Part shown: one piece after another, positions 18,182-27,056 of the stretch | How the letters are laid out: the number at the start of each line of letters is the position of its first letter | Position numbering within the stretch: position 1 is the stretch's first letter | From: Ruegeria intermedia | GTDB lineage: Bacteria > Pseudomonadota > Alphaproteobacteria > Rhodobacterales > Rhodobacteraceae | Direction: 5' to 3' | DNA: 64,000 bases | NCBI RefSeq assembly: GCF_900129345.1 | Contig: NZ_FQVK01000011.1 | Coordinates: forward strand, 1-64,000 | Translations under genes and position numbers: made by a program | Notes under the pieces: generated by a model | Told to the model about the DNA's origin: nothing | The model's database searches: none | What the model saw: only the letters and a program-made list of their open reading frames with translations

Positions 18182-18892
18182 TCAGCTTTCGCAGCAGGCC
18201 ATCAGCGGTTTCCGCTGTTGGCCCGTGGCGTCGAAATTCTCGGGTGACAGCCAGGTCTCGAACGCCTGACGGATGCGTGGCCAGTCCGTATCGATGATCG
18301 AAAACCACGCCGTGTCGCGGTTGCGCGCCTTGTAATGGGTGGCTTGCCGAAATTCGCCTTCGAAGACAAAACCCAGCCGTTCGGCGGCCCGGCGCGACGG
18401 GGCATTCAGCGCATCGCATTTCCATTCGTAGCGGCGATAGCCCAACTCGTCGAACACGCGGCGCATCATCAGGAACATCGTTTCGGTCGCGACCGGAGTA
18501 CGCTGCATCAGCGGCGAGAAATGGATGTGTCCCACCTCGATCGCGCCGGCATTGCGGTCGATACGCAGGTAGGACGCCATCCCGACGGGCTGGCCGCCCT
18601 GGTCCAGAACCGTATGGAACAGCGGATCGTCCCCCGTGCAGGTCTGGGCCAGCCAGGCGGCGAACTCGGCTTGCGAGTCGAACGGGCCGTAGGGCAGGTA
18701 GGTCCAGTTGCGGCCGTCGGTATCCGCGGCAAACGCCCGGAACAGGCCGGGCGCATGCGCATTCACATCCAGGGGCACCACGCGGCAGAACCGCCCCTGC
18801 ATGGGCGCGCGCGGCGGGGCCGGGCGCGGGAACTCGCCCGCAACCGGCAGGCCCACGGGCTGGCCCAACGCGTTGATCCTGTGCCCCGGCAT
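18182..18892 (-). CDS. GNAT acetyltransferase, RimJ/RimL type
   Basis: A 236-residue GNAT protein. The acetyl-CoA region is seen at AIEVGHIHFSPLMQRTPVAT and the terminal motif at CDALNAPSRRAAERLGFVFE followed by GEFRQATHYKARNRDTAWFS, as in RimL/YjdJ-like N-acetyltransferases. The substrate is unknown. It ends MACCES, with two adjacent cysteines. It lies six bases after the O-acetylhomoserine sulfhydrylase stop and is probably co-transcribed with it. Confidence 0.82.
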   Translation of the reverse strand: MPGHRINALGQPVGLPVAGEFPRPAPPRAPMQGRFCRVVPLDVNAHAPGLFRAFAADTDGRNWTYLPYGPFDSQAEFAAWLAQTCTGDDPLFHTVLDQGGQPVGMASYLRIDRNAGAIEVGHIHFSPLMQRTPVATETMFLMMRRVFDELGYRRYEWKCDALNAPSRRAAERLGFVFEGEFRQATHYKARNRDTAWFSIIDTDWPRIRQAFETWLSPENFDATGQQRKPLMACCES

Positions 18893-18898
18893 TTCGGT

Positions 18899-20191
18899 TC
18901 AGGCGCAGGCTTTGGACAGCGCCTGATCGAGATCGGCGATCAGGTCGTCGGCATCCTCGATCCCGATCGACACCCGCACCACGTTCGGCCCGGCACCGGC
19001 GGCCTCTTGCTGTTCGGGGGTCAACTGCCGGTGCGTGGTCGAGGCCGAATGGATGATCAGCGACCGCGCATCGCCCAGATTGGCGACGTGGCTGAAGATT
19101 TCCAGCGCGTTCACCAGCTTGACGCAGGCGTCATAGCCGCCCTTGACCGCAAAGGTGAACAGGGCCCCGGCGCCCTTGGGGTAATATTTCTTGACCCGCT
19201 CGTAATAGGGCGACGAGGGCAGGCCCGCATAGGTCACATAGTCCACGCGGTCGTCTTTCTCGAGCCAGGCGGCGATCTTCTCGGCGTTTTCGACATGGCG
19301 CTGCATGCGCAGGCTCAGCGTCTCGATCCCCATCAGCGTGTAATGCGCTGCCTGCGGGTTCATCGTCATGCCCAGGTCGCGCAGGCCCACGGCGATACCG
19401 TGGAAAGTGAAGGCCAGCGGGCCAAAGGTTTCGTGGAACTTGAGGCCGTGATAGGCAGGCTCCGGCGCGCTGAGCGAGGGGAACTTGTCATTGGCGGACC
19501 AGTCGAACTTGCCCGAATCCACGATGCAGCCGCCGGTGACGGTGCCGTTGCCGGTCAGGTATTTGGTGGTGGAATGCACGACCAGCGTGGCGCCATGCTC
19601 GATCGGGCGGCACAGATAGGGCGTGGCTGCGGTGTTGTCGACGATCAGCGGAATGCCGGCGGCGTCGGCGACATCGGCCAGCGCGCGGATGTCGGTGACG
19701 TAACCGCCCGGGTTGGCGATGGATTCGCAGAACACCGCGCGGGTATCGTCGTCGATGGCGGCCTTCACCGCATCCAGATCATCGGTATCGACGAACTTGG
19801 CCGACCAGCCAAAGCGCTTGATGGTCTGGCTGAACTGCGTGACCGTCCCACCATACAGCCGGGTCGAGGCGACCACGTTGCAACCCGGACCCATCAGCGG
19901 GAACAGCGCCATGATCTGCGCCGCGTGACCCGAAGAGCAGCACACCGCGCCAACGCCACCTTCCAGCGTCGCAACACGCTCTTGCAGAACTGCCACCGTG
20001 GGGTTGGTCAGGCGCGAGTAGATATAGCCGACCTCTTGCAGGTTGAACAAAGCGGCCGCGTGATCGGCATCGCGGAACACATAGGCCGTGGTCTGATAGA
20101 TCGGGGTCTGGCGCGCGCCGGTCGCCGGGTCGGGGCGGGCGCCCGCGTGAATTTGCAGCGTATCAAAACCATAGGTGGGGCCGTCGGACAT
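18899..20191 (-). CDS. metZ: O-acetylhomoserine aminocarboxypropyltransferase (sulfhydrylase)
   Basis: A 430-residue Cys/Met-metabolism PLP enzyme. The PLP lysine is in VVHSTTKYLTGNG, and SSGHAAQIMAL and NPGGYVTDI are typical of homocysteine-forming sulfhydrylases, which use O-acetylhomoserine and sulfide (or methanethiol). Length and the DTLQIHAGARPDPATGARQT N-terminus match MetY-type enzymes; the symbol metY is equally used. The leader is too short (72 bases) to hold a SAM riboswitch. Confidence 0.88.
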   Translation of the reverse strand: MSDGPTYGFDTLQIHAGARPDPATGARQTPIYQTTAYVFRDADHAAALFNLQEVGYIYSRLTNPTVAVLQERVATLEGGVGAVCCSSGHAAQIMALFPLMGPGCNVVASTRLYGGTVTQFSQTIKRFGWSAKFVDTDDLDAVKAAIDDDTRAVFCESIANPGGYVTDIRALADVADAAGIPLIVDNTAATPYLCRPIEHGATLVVHSTTKYLTGNGTVTGGCIVDSGKFDWSANDKFPSLSAPEPAYHGLKFHETFGPLAFTFHGIAVGLRDLGMTMNPQAAHYTLMGIETLSLRMQRHVENAEKIAAWLEKDDRVDYVTYAGLPSSPYYERVKKYYPKGAGALFTFAVKGGYDACVKLVNALEIFSHVANLGDARSLIIHSASTTHRQLTPEQQEAAGAGPNVVRVSIGIEDADDLIADLDQALSKACA

Positions 20192-20263
20192 CCGTCACTC
20201 TCCTGTTGGGTATAAGCGTTGCAGAATCTCTAGTCGATTGCCGGGCCCGGCACAATGTCCGCG

Positions 20264-21259
20264 TCAGCGCAGCCACAGCCCCTTGTTCTTGATGACCTTG
20301 CGGATGGCCTGCTCGCGCTGGGGCAGGTTGTCCCGGTCGAACATGGCGCGGATCTTGGAACCTTTGCCCTGATAGACCAGCCGTTTCAGCGGATCATAGT
20401 TCTTGAGCACCTTCTTGACCTTGTTGGGCGCGGCAACGGTTTCCAACACCTCGACCACCCGGTCGCTCTCGCGGGCATAGAGCAGCGGGAACAGGCGATA
20501 GTGGCAGCTGACCGAGCCATCCAGCAGGCCCGCGGGCAGAACATCGCGCCCGCCGCCAAGCGCGTGGATGACCAGCGGCAGCGCCGCCTGGTCCAGCCAC
20601 GGGTCCAGGTTCTGGCCGGTCAGGGCGGGGATCTCTTCATCCCGGATGGTGCGGGCATAGTCCAGAAACCGTGCGCCGAATTGGCGGGGGCATTTGTAGA
20701 AGAAATAGCCCGCATTGAAATACAGATACCGCCGCCAGTATTCCGCCGGTTGGGAGGGGTCGATCGAGCTTTGGAAATCCAGCCCGAACCGGTCATAGAG
20801 CGCCCGCCAGATGCCGTCGAACCCCGGCCCGTACAGGGTGGGCTTGGGCCAGGTGCCCTCGACCTTCTGCGATGCGCCGGGCCGGTCGAAATCGAACGGC
20901 ACCGCGGCCAGGTCGCCGGTGATCAGCGTGTCGGTGTCGAAGAACACAAAGGGCTCACCCTCGGGCAGGGCGGCCAGCGCCTCGATCTTGTTGCCATAGG
21001 GATAGCTTTCGCCGAACGCCTCGGACGAAAAGGGCAGAATCTCGGCATCAAGCTGTTTCAGCGCCTTCAGAACATCCTCGTTGCGGATGCTCGGGTCCTG
21101 GCTCCAGCGCGGGCCGGGTTGCGGAACGCCCACGAACAGGCGACCCGAAAATCCGGGCGCGGAATGGCGCAGCGAGGCGGCGAACAGGACGGCTTCGTAT
21201 TGCAGGCGGTTGTTCTGCCCGATGATCAGGATGTTGAATTTCTGCCGGTCTGCCTGCAT
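20264..21259 (-). CDS. glycosyltransferase-like protein of unknown role
   Basis: A 331-residue protein with a nucleotide-sugar transferase look: ILIIGQNNRLQYEAVLFAAS at the N-terminus, a DxD-like motif in PFVFFDTDTLITGDL, and YLYFNAGYFFYKCP downstream, as in GT-8 or related GT-A folds. No membrane helix or signal peptide. Acceptor and donor are unknown. Start 21259 is supported by GGAAGG five bases before the ATG; an ATG 30 bases upstream lacks one. Confidence 0.62.
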   Translation of the reverse strand: MQADRQKFNILIIGQNNRLQYEAVLFAASLRHSAPGFSGRLFVGVPQPGPRWSQDPSIRNEDVLKALKQLDAEILPFSSEAFGESYPYGNKIEALAALPEGEPFVFFDTDTLITGDLAAVPFDFDRPGASQKVEGTWPKPTLYGPGFDGIWRALYDRFGLDFQSSIDPSQPAEYWRRYLYFNAGYFFYKCPRQFGARFLDYARTIRDEEIPALTGQNLDPWLDQAALPLVIHALGGGRDVLPAGLLDGSVSCHYRLFPLLYARESDRVVEVLETVAAPNKVKKVLKNYDPLKRLVYQGKGSKIRAMFDRDNLPQREQAIRKVIKNKGLWLR

Positions 21260-21410
21260 TTGCGCCTTCCGATCGGGGCCTTTGCGCACCCCTTGCTGTT
21301 GGTTTCGACCTATAGCATCGCTGAGCCTGCGTCAAAACCGTTGACGCCGCGTGTTTGAAATCGGGCCCGGCGCGCCCATGTTGATGGAGACGATCAGACA
21401 GGAGCGCGAC

Positions 21411-22043
21411 ATGCGGATCAATGCGGATTTCACCCAACGGGTGGCGGTTCACTTCGACCAGACCGAGTGGGTGGCCTCGCCCGCCACGGGGGTCGAGCGC
21501 AAGATGCTGGACCGGATCGGCGACGAGGTGGCGCGTGCCACCACCATCGTGCGCTTTGCCCCCGGTAGCGCCTTTGCCGCCCACACCCATGACGGGGGCG
21601 AGGAATACCTGGTTCTGGACGGCGTGTTCCAGGACGAGACCGGAGATTTCCCGGTGGGCAGCTATGTCCGCAACCCGCCGGCCTCGTCGCATACGCCATC
21701 GGCCAGCCAGGGCGCGACGATCCTGGTCAAACTGCACCAGTTCGACCCGAACGACCGCACCACCGTGCGCCGCTCGATCAACGGTGCGGACCACGTGCCG
21801 CTGTTCAAGGACGACCATGAAACGGTCGAAATGCGCAGTTGGCCGCCCGGTCAGGTCGTGCCGATTGACGCACCCGGTGGGGCCGAGGTCTTCGTGATCG
21901 ACGGCGGCTTCACCGAACAAGGCGAGGAATTTGCCCGGTGGGATTGGCTGCGGCTGCCGCCCGGAACGCGCACCGAATTGCGGGCAGGACCGGATGGCGC
22001 CCGCGTCTGGATGAAATCAGGGCACCTGTCCGGCATGGTCTGA
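21411..22043 (+). CDS. ChrR-type cupin protein
   Basis: A 210-residue protein with a cupin fold; the metal-binding His/Glu set is visible in FAAHTHDGGEEYLVLDGVF, followed by the family GSYVRNPPASSHTP. A second, degenerate cupin half occupies the C-terminus (GGAEVFVIDGGFTEQGEEF). This resembles the C-terminal cupin of the anti-sigma factor ChrR, but the zinc-binding N-terminal anti-sigma part is absent and no ECF sigma gene is adjacent. AGGAG sits six bases before the ATG at 21411. Confidence 0.78.
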   Translation: MRINADFTQRVAVHFDQTEWVASPATGVERKMLDRIGDEVARATTIVRFAPGSAFAAHTHDGGEEYLVLDGVFQDETGDFPVGSYVRNPPASSHTPSASQGATILVKLHQFDPNDRTTVRRSINGADHVPLFKDDHETVEMRSWPPGQVVPIDAPGGAEVFVIDGGFTEQGEEFARWDWLRLPPGTRTELRAGPDGARVWMKSGHLSGMV

Positions 22044-22082
22044 TGCCGGTTTCGCCTGAAAAACGGGCAAATACCACCAAAG

Positions 22083-22115
22083 AACCGGGTCATTCGGCCC
22101 GGTTTTCGCTTTTTT
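22083..22115 (+). terminator. terminator after the cupin gene
   Basis: AACCGGG (22083-22089) pairs with CCCGGTT (22098-22104) across an eight-base loop, followed by TTCGC and a T run to 22115. The T run abuts the candidate RutR site before preT. Confidence 0.75.
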
Positions 22116-22129
22116 GACCATTTGGCAAA
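22113..22129. promoter_or_regulatory. candidate imperfect RutR operator before preT
   Basis: TTTGACCATTTGGCAAA matches the left half of the RutR consensus TTGACCA-nn-TGGTCAA exactly; the right half lacks one T. It lies about 75 bases before the preT start. The same half-site occurs in the perfect copy at 25670-25687. Function is inferred. Confidence 0.5.
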
Positions 22130-22147
22130 TTTTACCAATTGATAAAA
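22130..22147. promoter_or_regulatory. A/T-rich near-palindrome before preT
   Basis: TTTTACCAATTGATAAAA is self-complementary in 8 of 9 pairs and directly adjoins the RutR-like site. It also contains TAAAAT, which could be a -10 box (TTGGCA at 22122-22127 would be a 15-base-spaced -35). It may be a second operator or simply the promoter core. Confidence 0.35.
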
Positions 22148-22203
22148 TTTTTGTTTGTGGCAAGCTGGTCTCAATAACAAACATATCTACAGGGAGTAGA
22201 GTG

Positions 22204-23538
22204 ATGGCACAGGGCCAGATGGCACCCGGCATCGTCGCCGGGCGGCTTTCCAGCGATGAGCTGACCTCGAATTTCACCGATCTGCATCCGCCTCTGGCGC
22301 CGCACGAGGCCGCCGTGGCCGCCGATCGGTGTTATTTCTGCTATGACGCGCCGTGCGTGACGGCCTGTCCGACCGACATCGATATTCCGCTGTTCATCCG
22401 GCAGATTCAGGCAGGACAACCGGAGTCGGCGGCCAAGACGATCCTCGATCAGAACATCCTGGGCGGTATGTGCGCCCGTGTGTGTCCGACCGAAACGCTG
22501 TGCGAGGAAGCCTGCGTGCGCGAAACGGCCGAGGGCAAGCCGGTCGAGATCGGGCGCTTGCAGCGGTATGCGACCGACACGCTGATGCAGGCCGGTGTGC
22601 ACCCGTTCACGCGCGCGGCCCCCACCGGCAAGACTGTGGCCGTGATCGGGGCAGGGCCGGCGGGGCTGGCCTGTGCGCATCGTCTGGCGATGCTGGGCCA
22701 TGACGTGGTGATCTTTGAGGCCAAGCCCAAACCCGGCGGGCTGAACGAATACGGGATCGCCGCCTACAAGGCGACCAATGACTTTGCCCAAGCCGAGGTG
22801 GACTGGCTGCTGAAGATCGGCGGTATAACCATCCGAACCGGCGAGGCGCTGGGCCAAACGGTCACGCTGGACAGCCTGCGCAACGACTATGATGCGGTGT
22901 TTCTGTCGATCGGTCTGACCGGGGTGAACGCGCTGCGGGCCCAAGGCGAAGACCTGCCGGGCGTGCGCGACGCCGTCGATTTCATCGCCGAGGTCCGGCA
23001 GGCCGAAGATTTGGCGCAAGTTCCGGTCGGTCGGAACGTGGTGGTGATCGGCGGCGGGATGACGGCGGTCGATGCCGCGGTCAAGTGCAAGCTGCTGGGC
23101 GCCGAGAACGTGACCATCGCCTATCGGCGCGGGCGCGCGGCGATGAGCGCCAGCAGATACGAACAGGACCTGGCGGCCTCGAAAGGGGTATGCATCCTGT
23201 GCAACGTCCAGCCCGTCGCCATCCACGGCAACGGGGCAGCGGCCGAGATCGAATTGGAGTATACTGCCACGATCGATGGCAAGCTGACCGGCACGGGCGA
23301 GACCATCCGTCTGGCCGCCGATCAGGTGTTGAAGGCCATCGGCCAGACGCTGAACGGCGCGCCCGAGGGGCTGGCGCTTGACGGCAACAAGATCGCCGTT
23401 GACGCAACCGGGCGCACCTCGGTTCCGGGGGTCTGGGCCGGCGGAGACTGTGCCGCGGGCGGCGAGGATCTGACCGTGACCGCCGTGGCCGAGGGCCGCG
23501 ATGCCGCGATGGACATTCACGCCAGCCTGAGCGCCTGA
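22204..23538 (+). CDS. preT: NAD-dependent dihydropyrimidine dehydrogenase, PreT subunit
   Basis: A 444-residue flavoprotein subunit. N-terminal cysteines for Fe-S clusters (CYFCYDAPCVTACPTDID and CARVCPTETLCEEAC) are followed by the FAD motif VIGAGPAGLACAHRLA and the nucleotide motif VVIGGGMTAVDAAVK. It passes electrons between NAD(P)H and PreA, reducing uracil and thymine to dihydropyrimidines. GGGAG precedes the ATG; the gene follows a RutR-like site. preA starts 69 bases downstream. Confidence 0.93.
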   Translation: MAQGQMAPGIVAGRLSSDELTSNFTDLHPPLAPHEAAVAADRCYFCYDAPCVTACPTDIDIPLFIRQIQAGQPESAAKTILDQNILGGMCARVCPTETLCEEACVRETAEGKPVEIGRLQRYATDTLMQAGVHPFTRAAPTGKTVAVIGAGPAGLACAHRLAMLGHDVVIFEAKPKPGGLNEYGIAAYKATNDFAQAEVDWLLKIGGITIRTGEALGQTVTLDSLRNDYDAVFLSIGLTGVNALRAQGEDLPGVRDAVDFIAEVRQAEDLAQVPVGRNVVVIGGGMTAVDAAVKCKLLGAENVTIAYRRGRAAMSASRYEQDLAASKGVCILCNVQPVAIHGNGAAAEIELEYTATIDGKLTGTGETIRLAADQVLKAIGQTLNGAPEGLALDGNKIAVDATGRTSVPGVWAGGDCAAGGEDLTVTAVAEGRDAAMDIHASLSA

Positions 23539-23607
23539 GGGAGGCGTCGGCGCGTGAATTTGTGTGACAAGACGAAGATGCATCTTCGCATCAGGGAGGC
23601 CGGATAA

Positions 23608-24912
23608 ATGGCTGATTTGAAGACGAACTTTCTGGGCATCGAAAGCCCCAACCCCTATTGGCTGGCCTCGGCGCCGCCGACCGACAAGGAATACAACGTC
23701 CGCCGCGCCTTCGAGGCCGGATGGGGTGGCGTCGTGTGGAAAACGCTGGGGTCCGAAGGGCCGCCGGTGGTCAACGTGAACGGCCCCCGGTACGGGGCGA
23801 TCTACGGGGCCGACCGGCGTCTGCTGGGCCTCAACAACATCGAACTGATCACCGACCGGCCGCTCGAGGTGAACCTCGAGGAGATGGCCCGCGTCAAGGC
23901 GGATTACCCGGATCGCGCCCTGATCGCCTCGATCATGGTGCCGTGCGAAGAGGAGGCGTGGAAAGCCATCTTGCCGCGCGTCGCTGAAACCGGCGCCGAC
24001 GGGATCGAGCTGAACTTCGGCTGCCCGCACGGGATGAGCGAGCGCGGCATGGGCTCGGCCGTGGGGCAGGTGCCCGAATACATCGAAATGGTCACCCGCT
24101 GGTGCAAGAAATACTATGACCGCCCGGTGATCGTGAAGCTGACGCCCAACATCACCGACATCCGCAAGCCGGCGGCTGCGGCCAAGAATGGCGGGGCCGA
24201 TGCGGTGTCGCTGATCAACACGATCAACTCGATCACCAGTGTCAATCTGGACACGTTCAGCCCCGAGCCCTCGATCGACGGCAAAGGCAGTCATGGCGGG
24301 TATTGCGGCCCGGCGGTCAAGCCCATTGCCCTGTCGATGGTCTCCGAGATCGCCCGCGCCGAGGCGACCCACGGTCTGCCGATCTCGGGCATTGGCGGGG
24401 TGACCACATGGCGCGACGCGGCCGAGTTCATGGTGCTGGGCTGCGGCACGGTGCAGGTATGCACGGCGGCGATGACCTATGGGTTCAAGATCATCGACGA
24501 ACTGACGGCGGGCCTGTCGCAGTGGATGGACGAAAAGGGCTACTCCAACGTCTCGGAAATCGTCGGGCGGGCCGTCCCGAACGTGACCGACTGGCAGTAT
24601 CTGAACCTGAATTACGTCGCCAAGGCCAAGATCGATCAGGATCAGTGCATCAAATGCGGCCGTTGCTATGCGGCCTGCGAGGACACCAGCCACCAGGCGA
24701 TTTCCATGTCGCCCGACCGCGTGTTCGAAGTGAAGGACGAGGAATGCGTGGCCTGCAACCTGTGCGTGGATGTCTGCCCGGTCGAGGGGTGCATCTCGAT
24801 GGTGCCGATGGCTGCGGGTGAGGTCGATCCGCGCACCGGCAAAGTGGTGCAGCCGGACTATGCCAACTGGACGACCCACCCGAACAACCCGATGGCCAAG
24901 GCCGCCGAGTGA
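23608..24912 (+). CDS. preA: NAD-dependent dihydropyrimidine dehydrogenase, PreA subunit
   Basis: A 434-residue catalytic subunit. The FMN barrel resembles dihydroorotate dehydrogenase (IELNFGCPHGMSERGMGSAV, VKLTPNITDI, GIGGVTTWRDA). Two [4Fe-4S] clusters sit at the C-terminus (CIKCGRCYAACEDTSH and CVACNLCVDVCPVEGC). Together with PreT it reduces the pyrimidine ring, the first step of reductive uracil/thymine breakdown, or acts in reverse. It ends just before a strong terminator shared with rutR. Confidence 0.94.
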   Translation: MADLKTNFLGIESPNPYWLASAPPTDKEYNVRRAFEAGWGGVVWKTLGSEGPPVVNVNGPRYGAIYGADRRLLGLNNIELITDRPLEVNLEEMARVKADYPDRALIASIMVPCEEEAWKAILPRVAETGADGIELNFGCPHGMSERGMGSAVGQVPEYIEMVTRWCKKYYDRPVIVKLTPNITDIRKPAAAAKNGGADAVSLINTINSITSVNLDTFSPEPSIDGKGSHGGYCGPAVKPIALSMVSEIARAEATHGLPISGIGGVTTWRDAAEFMVLGCGTVQVCTAAMTYGFKIIDELTAGLSQWMDEKGYSNVSEIVGRAVPNVTDWQYLNLNYVAKAKIDQDQCIKCGRCYAACEDTSHQAISMSPDRVFEVKDEECVACNLCVDVCPVEGCISMVPMAAGEVDPRTGKVVQPDYANWTTHPNNPMAKAAE

Positions 24913-24928
24913 TCGGCGTCAGATCACC

Positions 24929-24956
24929 AAAAGGGGCCGCGCCGCGGCCCTTTTTT
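24929..24956. terminator. bidirectional terminator between preA and rutR
   Basis: AAAAGGGGCCGC and GCGGCCCTTTTT form a 12-bp stem with one G-T pair and a three-base loop. A runs on one side and T runs on the other let it work for both convergent genes. Confidence 0.88.
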
Positions 24957-25564
24957 CATGGGGTCAGCAGTTTTCGGTACAGGGTGTCGATGAAGGGTGC
25001 GGCCCCTTCGAACGGATCTTCGTCGCCCAGGATCGCGCGCACCTGAACATCGAAATCCGCGTAATGCTGGGTCAGCGCCCAGATCGAAAAGATCAGGTGA
25101 TGCGGGTGCAGGCGTGCGATTTTGCCCTGGTCCATCCAGTGCGTCAGAACGGCCGCCTTCTGATCGACCAGCGCCTTCAGATCGTTCGACAGGGCGTCAT
25201 GGATACGGGGTGCGCCCTGCACCAGCTCGTTCGCGAACAGGCGGCTTTCACGCGGCAGCTCGCGGCTCATCTGCAGCTTGCGTGTGATGTACGAGAGGAT
25301 CTCCTCCATCGGCTCGCCGTTTTCGTCAAGATCGTGCAGCGGCGCCAGCCAGGTGTCCAGCAGGCCGGACAGAAGCGCTGTGTGGATCGCCTCTTTGGAC
25401 GGGAAATAATACAGAAGGTTCGGCTTGCTCAGCCCGGCCTCGGCCGCGATCTGATCGACGGTCGCCCCGCGAAAGCCGTGGGCCGAAAACACGTTCAGCG
25501 CGGCCTCGAGAATCGCGGCGCGGTTCTTTTTCTGAATTCGGGTCGGGGCGCGGTCTTTGGGCAT
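24956..25564 (-). CDS. rutR: RutR-type TetR family regulator of pyrimidine catabolism
   Basis: A TetR-family protein of 202 aa (family about 210). HTH: NRAAILEAALNVFSAHGFRG then TVDQIAAEAGLSKPNLLYYF, with the FPSKEAIHTAL exit typical of RutR. The C-terminal ligand domain has RLFANELVQGAPRI and FSIWALTQHYADF, as in the uracil/thymine-binding RutR of E. coli. A perfect RutR palindrome lies in the divergent region. ATG 25564 is preferred; an in-frame ATG at 25621 would add 19 residues, and neither has a strong ribosome binding site. Confidence 0.86.
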   Translation of the reverse strand: MPKDRAPTRIQKKNRAAILEAALNVFSAHGFRGATVDQIAAEAGLSKPNLLYYFPSKEAIHTALLSGLLDTWLAPLHDLDENGEPMEEILSYITRKLQMSRELPRESRLFANELVQGAPRIHDALSNDLKALVDQKAAVLTHWMDQGKIARLHPHHLIFSIWALTQHYADFDVQVRAILGDEDPFEGAAPFIDTLYRKLLTP

Positions 25565-25638
25565 GTATGCAGAACGTCTCTTTTTCGAACAAGCAGGTGT
25601 TGAATATGCCGATTTCTTCATCGGTGCGATGCAATTTC

Positions 25639-25666
25639 TTGACTGGTGTCGAACCCGTGATAGCGT
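25639..25666 (+). promoter_or_regulatory. predicted promoter of the carbamoylase-dihydropyrimidinase operon
   Basis: TTGACT (25639-25644) and TAGCGT (25661-25666) are 16 bases apart. The perfect RutR palindrome begins four bases after the -10 box, so bound repressor would cover the start site. Prediction by inspection. Confidence 0.4.
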
Positions 25667-25669
25667 GAG

Positions 25670-25687
25670 TTTGACCAGATGGTCAAA
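25670..25687. promoter_or_regulatory. perfect RutR-type operator
   Basis: TTTGACCAGATGGTCAAA is a perfect 8+2+8 palindrome equal to the E. coli RutR consensus TTGACCA-nn-TGGTCAA with one extra matching pair at each end. It lies between rutR and the carbamoylase gene, 49 bases before the latter's start. Confidence 0.82.
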
Positions 25688-25735
25688 TCAAGACACCAAA
25701 AGCGAGCCAAATCGCAAGCAACAGGGAAGACGAAC

Positions 25736-26986
25736 ATGGCAGCTCCGGCGCAGAATCTCAGGATCAATGGCGACAGGTTGTGGGACAGCCTGATGGAGAT
25801 GGCCAAGATCGGCCCGGGCGTTGCCGGCGGCAACAACCGTCAGACCCTGACCGACGAAGACGCCGAGGGCCGCGCGCTGTTCCAGAAATGGTGCGAAGAA
25901 GCCGGGTGCACCATGGGCCTTGACCAGATGGGCAACATGTTCGCCATGCGCCCCGGCACCGACCCCGATGCGCTGCCGGTCTATGTCGGCTCGCACCTGG
26001 ATACGCAGCCGACCGGCGGCAAGTATGACGGGGTGCTGGGGGTTCTGGGTGCGCTCGAGATCATTCGCACCCTGAACGATCTGGGCATCAAGACCAAACA
26101 CCCGATCGTGGCCACCAACTGGACCAACGAGGAGGGCACGCGCTTCGCCCCCGCCATGCTGGCGTCGGGCGTGTTCGCAGGGATTCACACGCAGGACTGG
26201 GCCTATGACCGCGAAGACGCCGAGGGCAAGAAGTTCGGCGACGAATTGCAGCGCATCGGCTGGCGCGGCGACGAAGAGGTCGGGGCCCGCAAGATGCATG
26301 CCTTCTTTGAGCTGCATATCGAACAGGGCCCGATCCTCGAGGCCGAGGGCAAGGATATCGGCGTCGTCACCCATGGGCAGGGCCTCAGCTGGACCCAGGT
26401 GACCGTGACCGGCAAGGACGCGCATACCGGATCGACCCCGATGCCGATGCGCAAGAATGCCGGGCTGGCGATGGCGCGCATTCTCGAAAAGGTGGACGAG
26501 ATCGCCTGGTCGCACGCGCCCCATGCGGTGGGGGCTGCCGGGCATATCGACGTCTATCCGAACTCGCGCAACGTGATCCCGGGCAAGGTGGTTTTCACGG
26601 TCGATTTCCGCTCGCCCGAGTTGGATGTCATCAAGGACATGGAGAACCGCCTGCGTGTCGCCGCCGAGGACATCGTGGATGAGATGGGCCTGCAGGTCGA
26701 GTTCGAGAAGGTCGGCGGGTTCGACCCGGTGAAATTCGACGAAACCTGCGTCGCCGCCGTGCGCAACGCGGCCGAGCGGCTGGGCTATTCGCACACCAAC
26801 ATCATCTCGGGTGCGGGGCACGATGCCTGCTGGATCAACCGCGTGGCGCCGACCGCGATGGTGATGTGCCCATGCGTGGATGGCCTGAGCCACAACGAGG
26901 CCGAGGAAATCAGCAAGGAATGGGCAACCGCCGGGGCGGATGTCCTGTTCCACGCGGTCGTCGAAACCGCCGAGATCGTGGAGTAG
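25736..26986 (+). CDS. Zn-dependent hydrolase, N-carbamoyl-beta-alanine amidohydrolase
   Basis: A 416-residue M20-family amidohydrolase. Metal ligands are seen in VGSHLDTQPTGGKYDGVLG and TNEEGTRFAPAM, followed by HIEQGPILE and SGAGHDACWINRVAPTAM. It matches HyuC/beta-ureidopropionase enzymes that remove the carbamoyl group from N-carbamoyl-beta-alanine (third step of the reductive pathway). Neighbours preTA and dihydropyrimidinase support this substrate over hydantoin-derived ones. AGGGAAG precedes the ATG. Confidence 0.88.
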   Translation: MAAPAQNLRINGDRLWDSLMEMAKIGPGVAGGNNRQTLTDEDAEGRALFQKWCEEAGCTMGLDQMGNMFAMRPGTDPDALPVYVGSHLDTQPTGGKYDGVLGVLGALEIIRTLNDLGIKTKHPIVATNWTNEEGTRFAPAMLASGVFAGIHTQDWAYDREDAEGKKFGDELQRIGWRGDEEVGARKMHAFFELHIEQGPILEAEGKDIGVVTHGQGLSWTQVTVTGKDAHTGSTPMPMRKNAGLAMARILEKVDEIAWSHAPHAVGAAGHIDVYPNSRNVIPGKVVFTVDFRSPELDVIKDMENRLRVAAEDIVDEMGLQVEFEKVGGFDPVKFDETCVAAVRNAAERLGYSHTNIISGAGHDACWINRVAPTAMVMCPCVDGLSHNEAEEISKEWATAGADVLFHAVVETAEIVE

Positions 26987-27056
26987 CCGGGGCCGCGCCC
27001 CCAATCCGCCGGAAAACCAACAGAGGCGCAACAGACGCGCCCGCAGGGAGTTGAAC

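Noticed and set aside
20192-20263. Possible SAM riboswitch before metZ
   Set aside because: The leader between metZ and its neighbour is 72 bases and lacks recognisable SAM-II pairing.
22171-24879. A 902-codon open frame on the - strand
   Set aside because: Antisense to preT and preA, which carry all expected FAD, FMN and Fe-S motifs. It has no family features.
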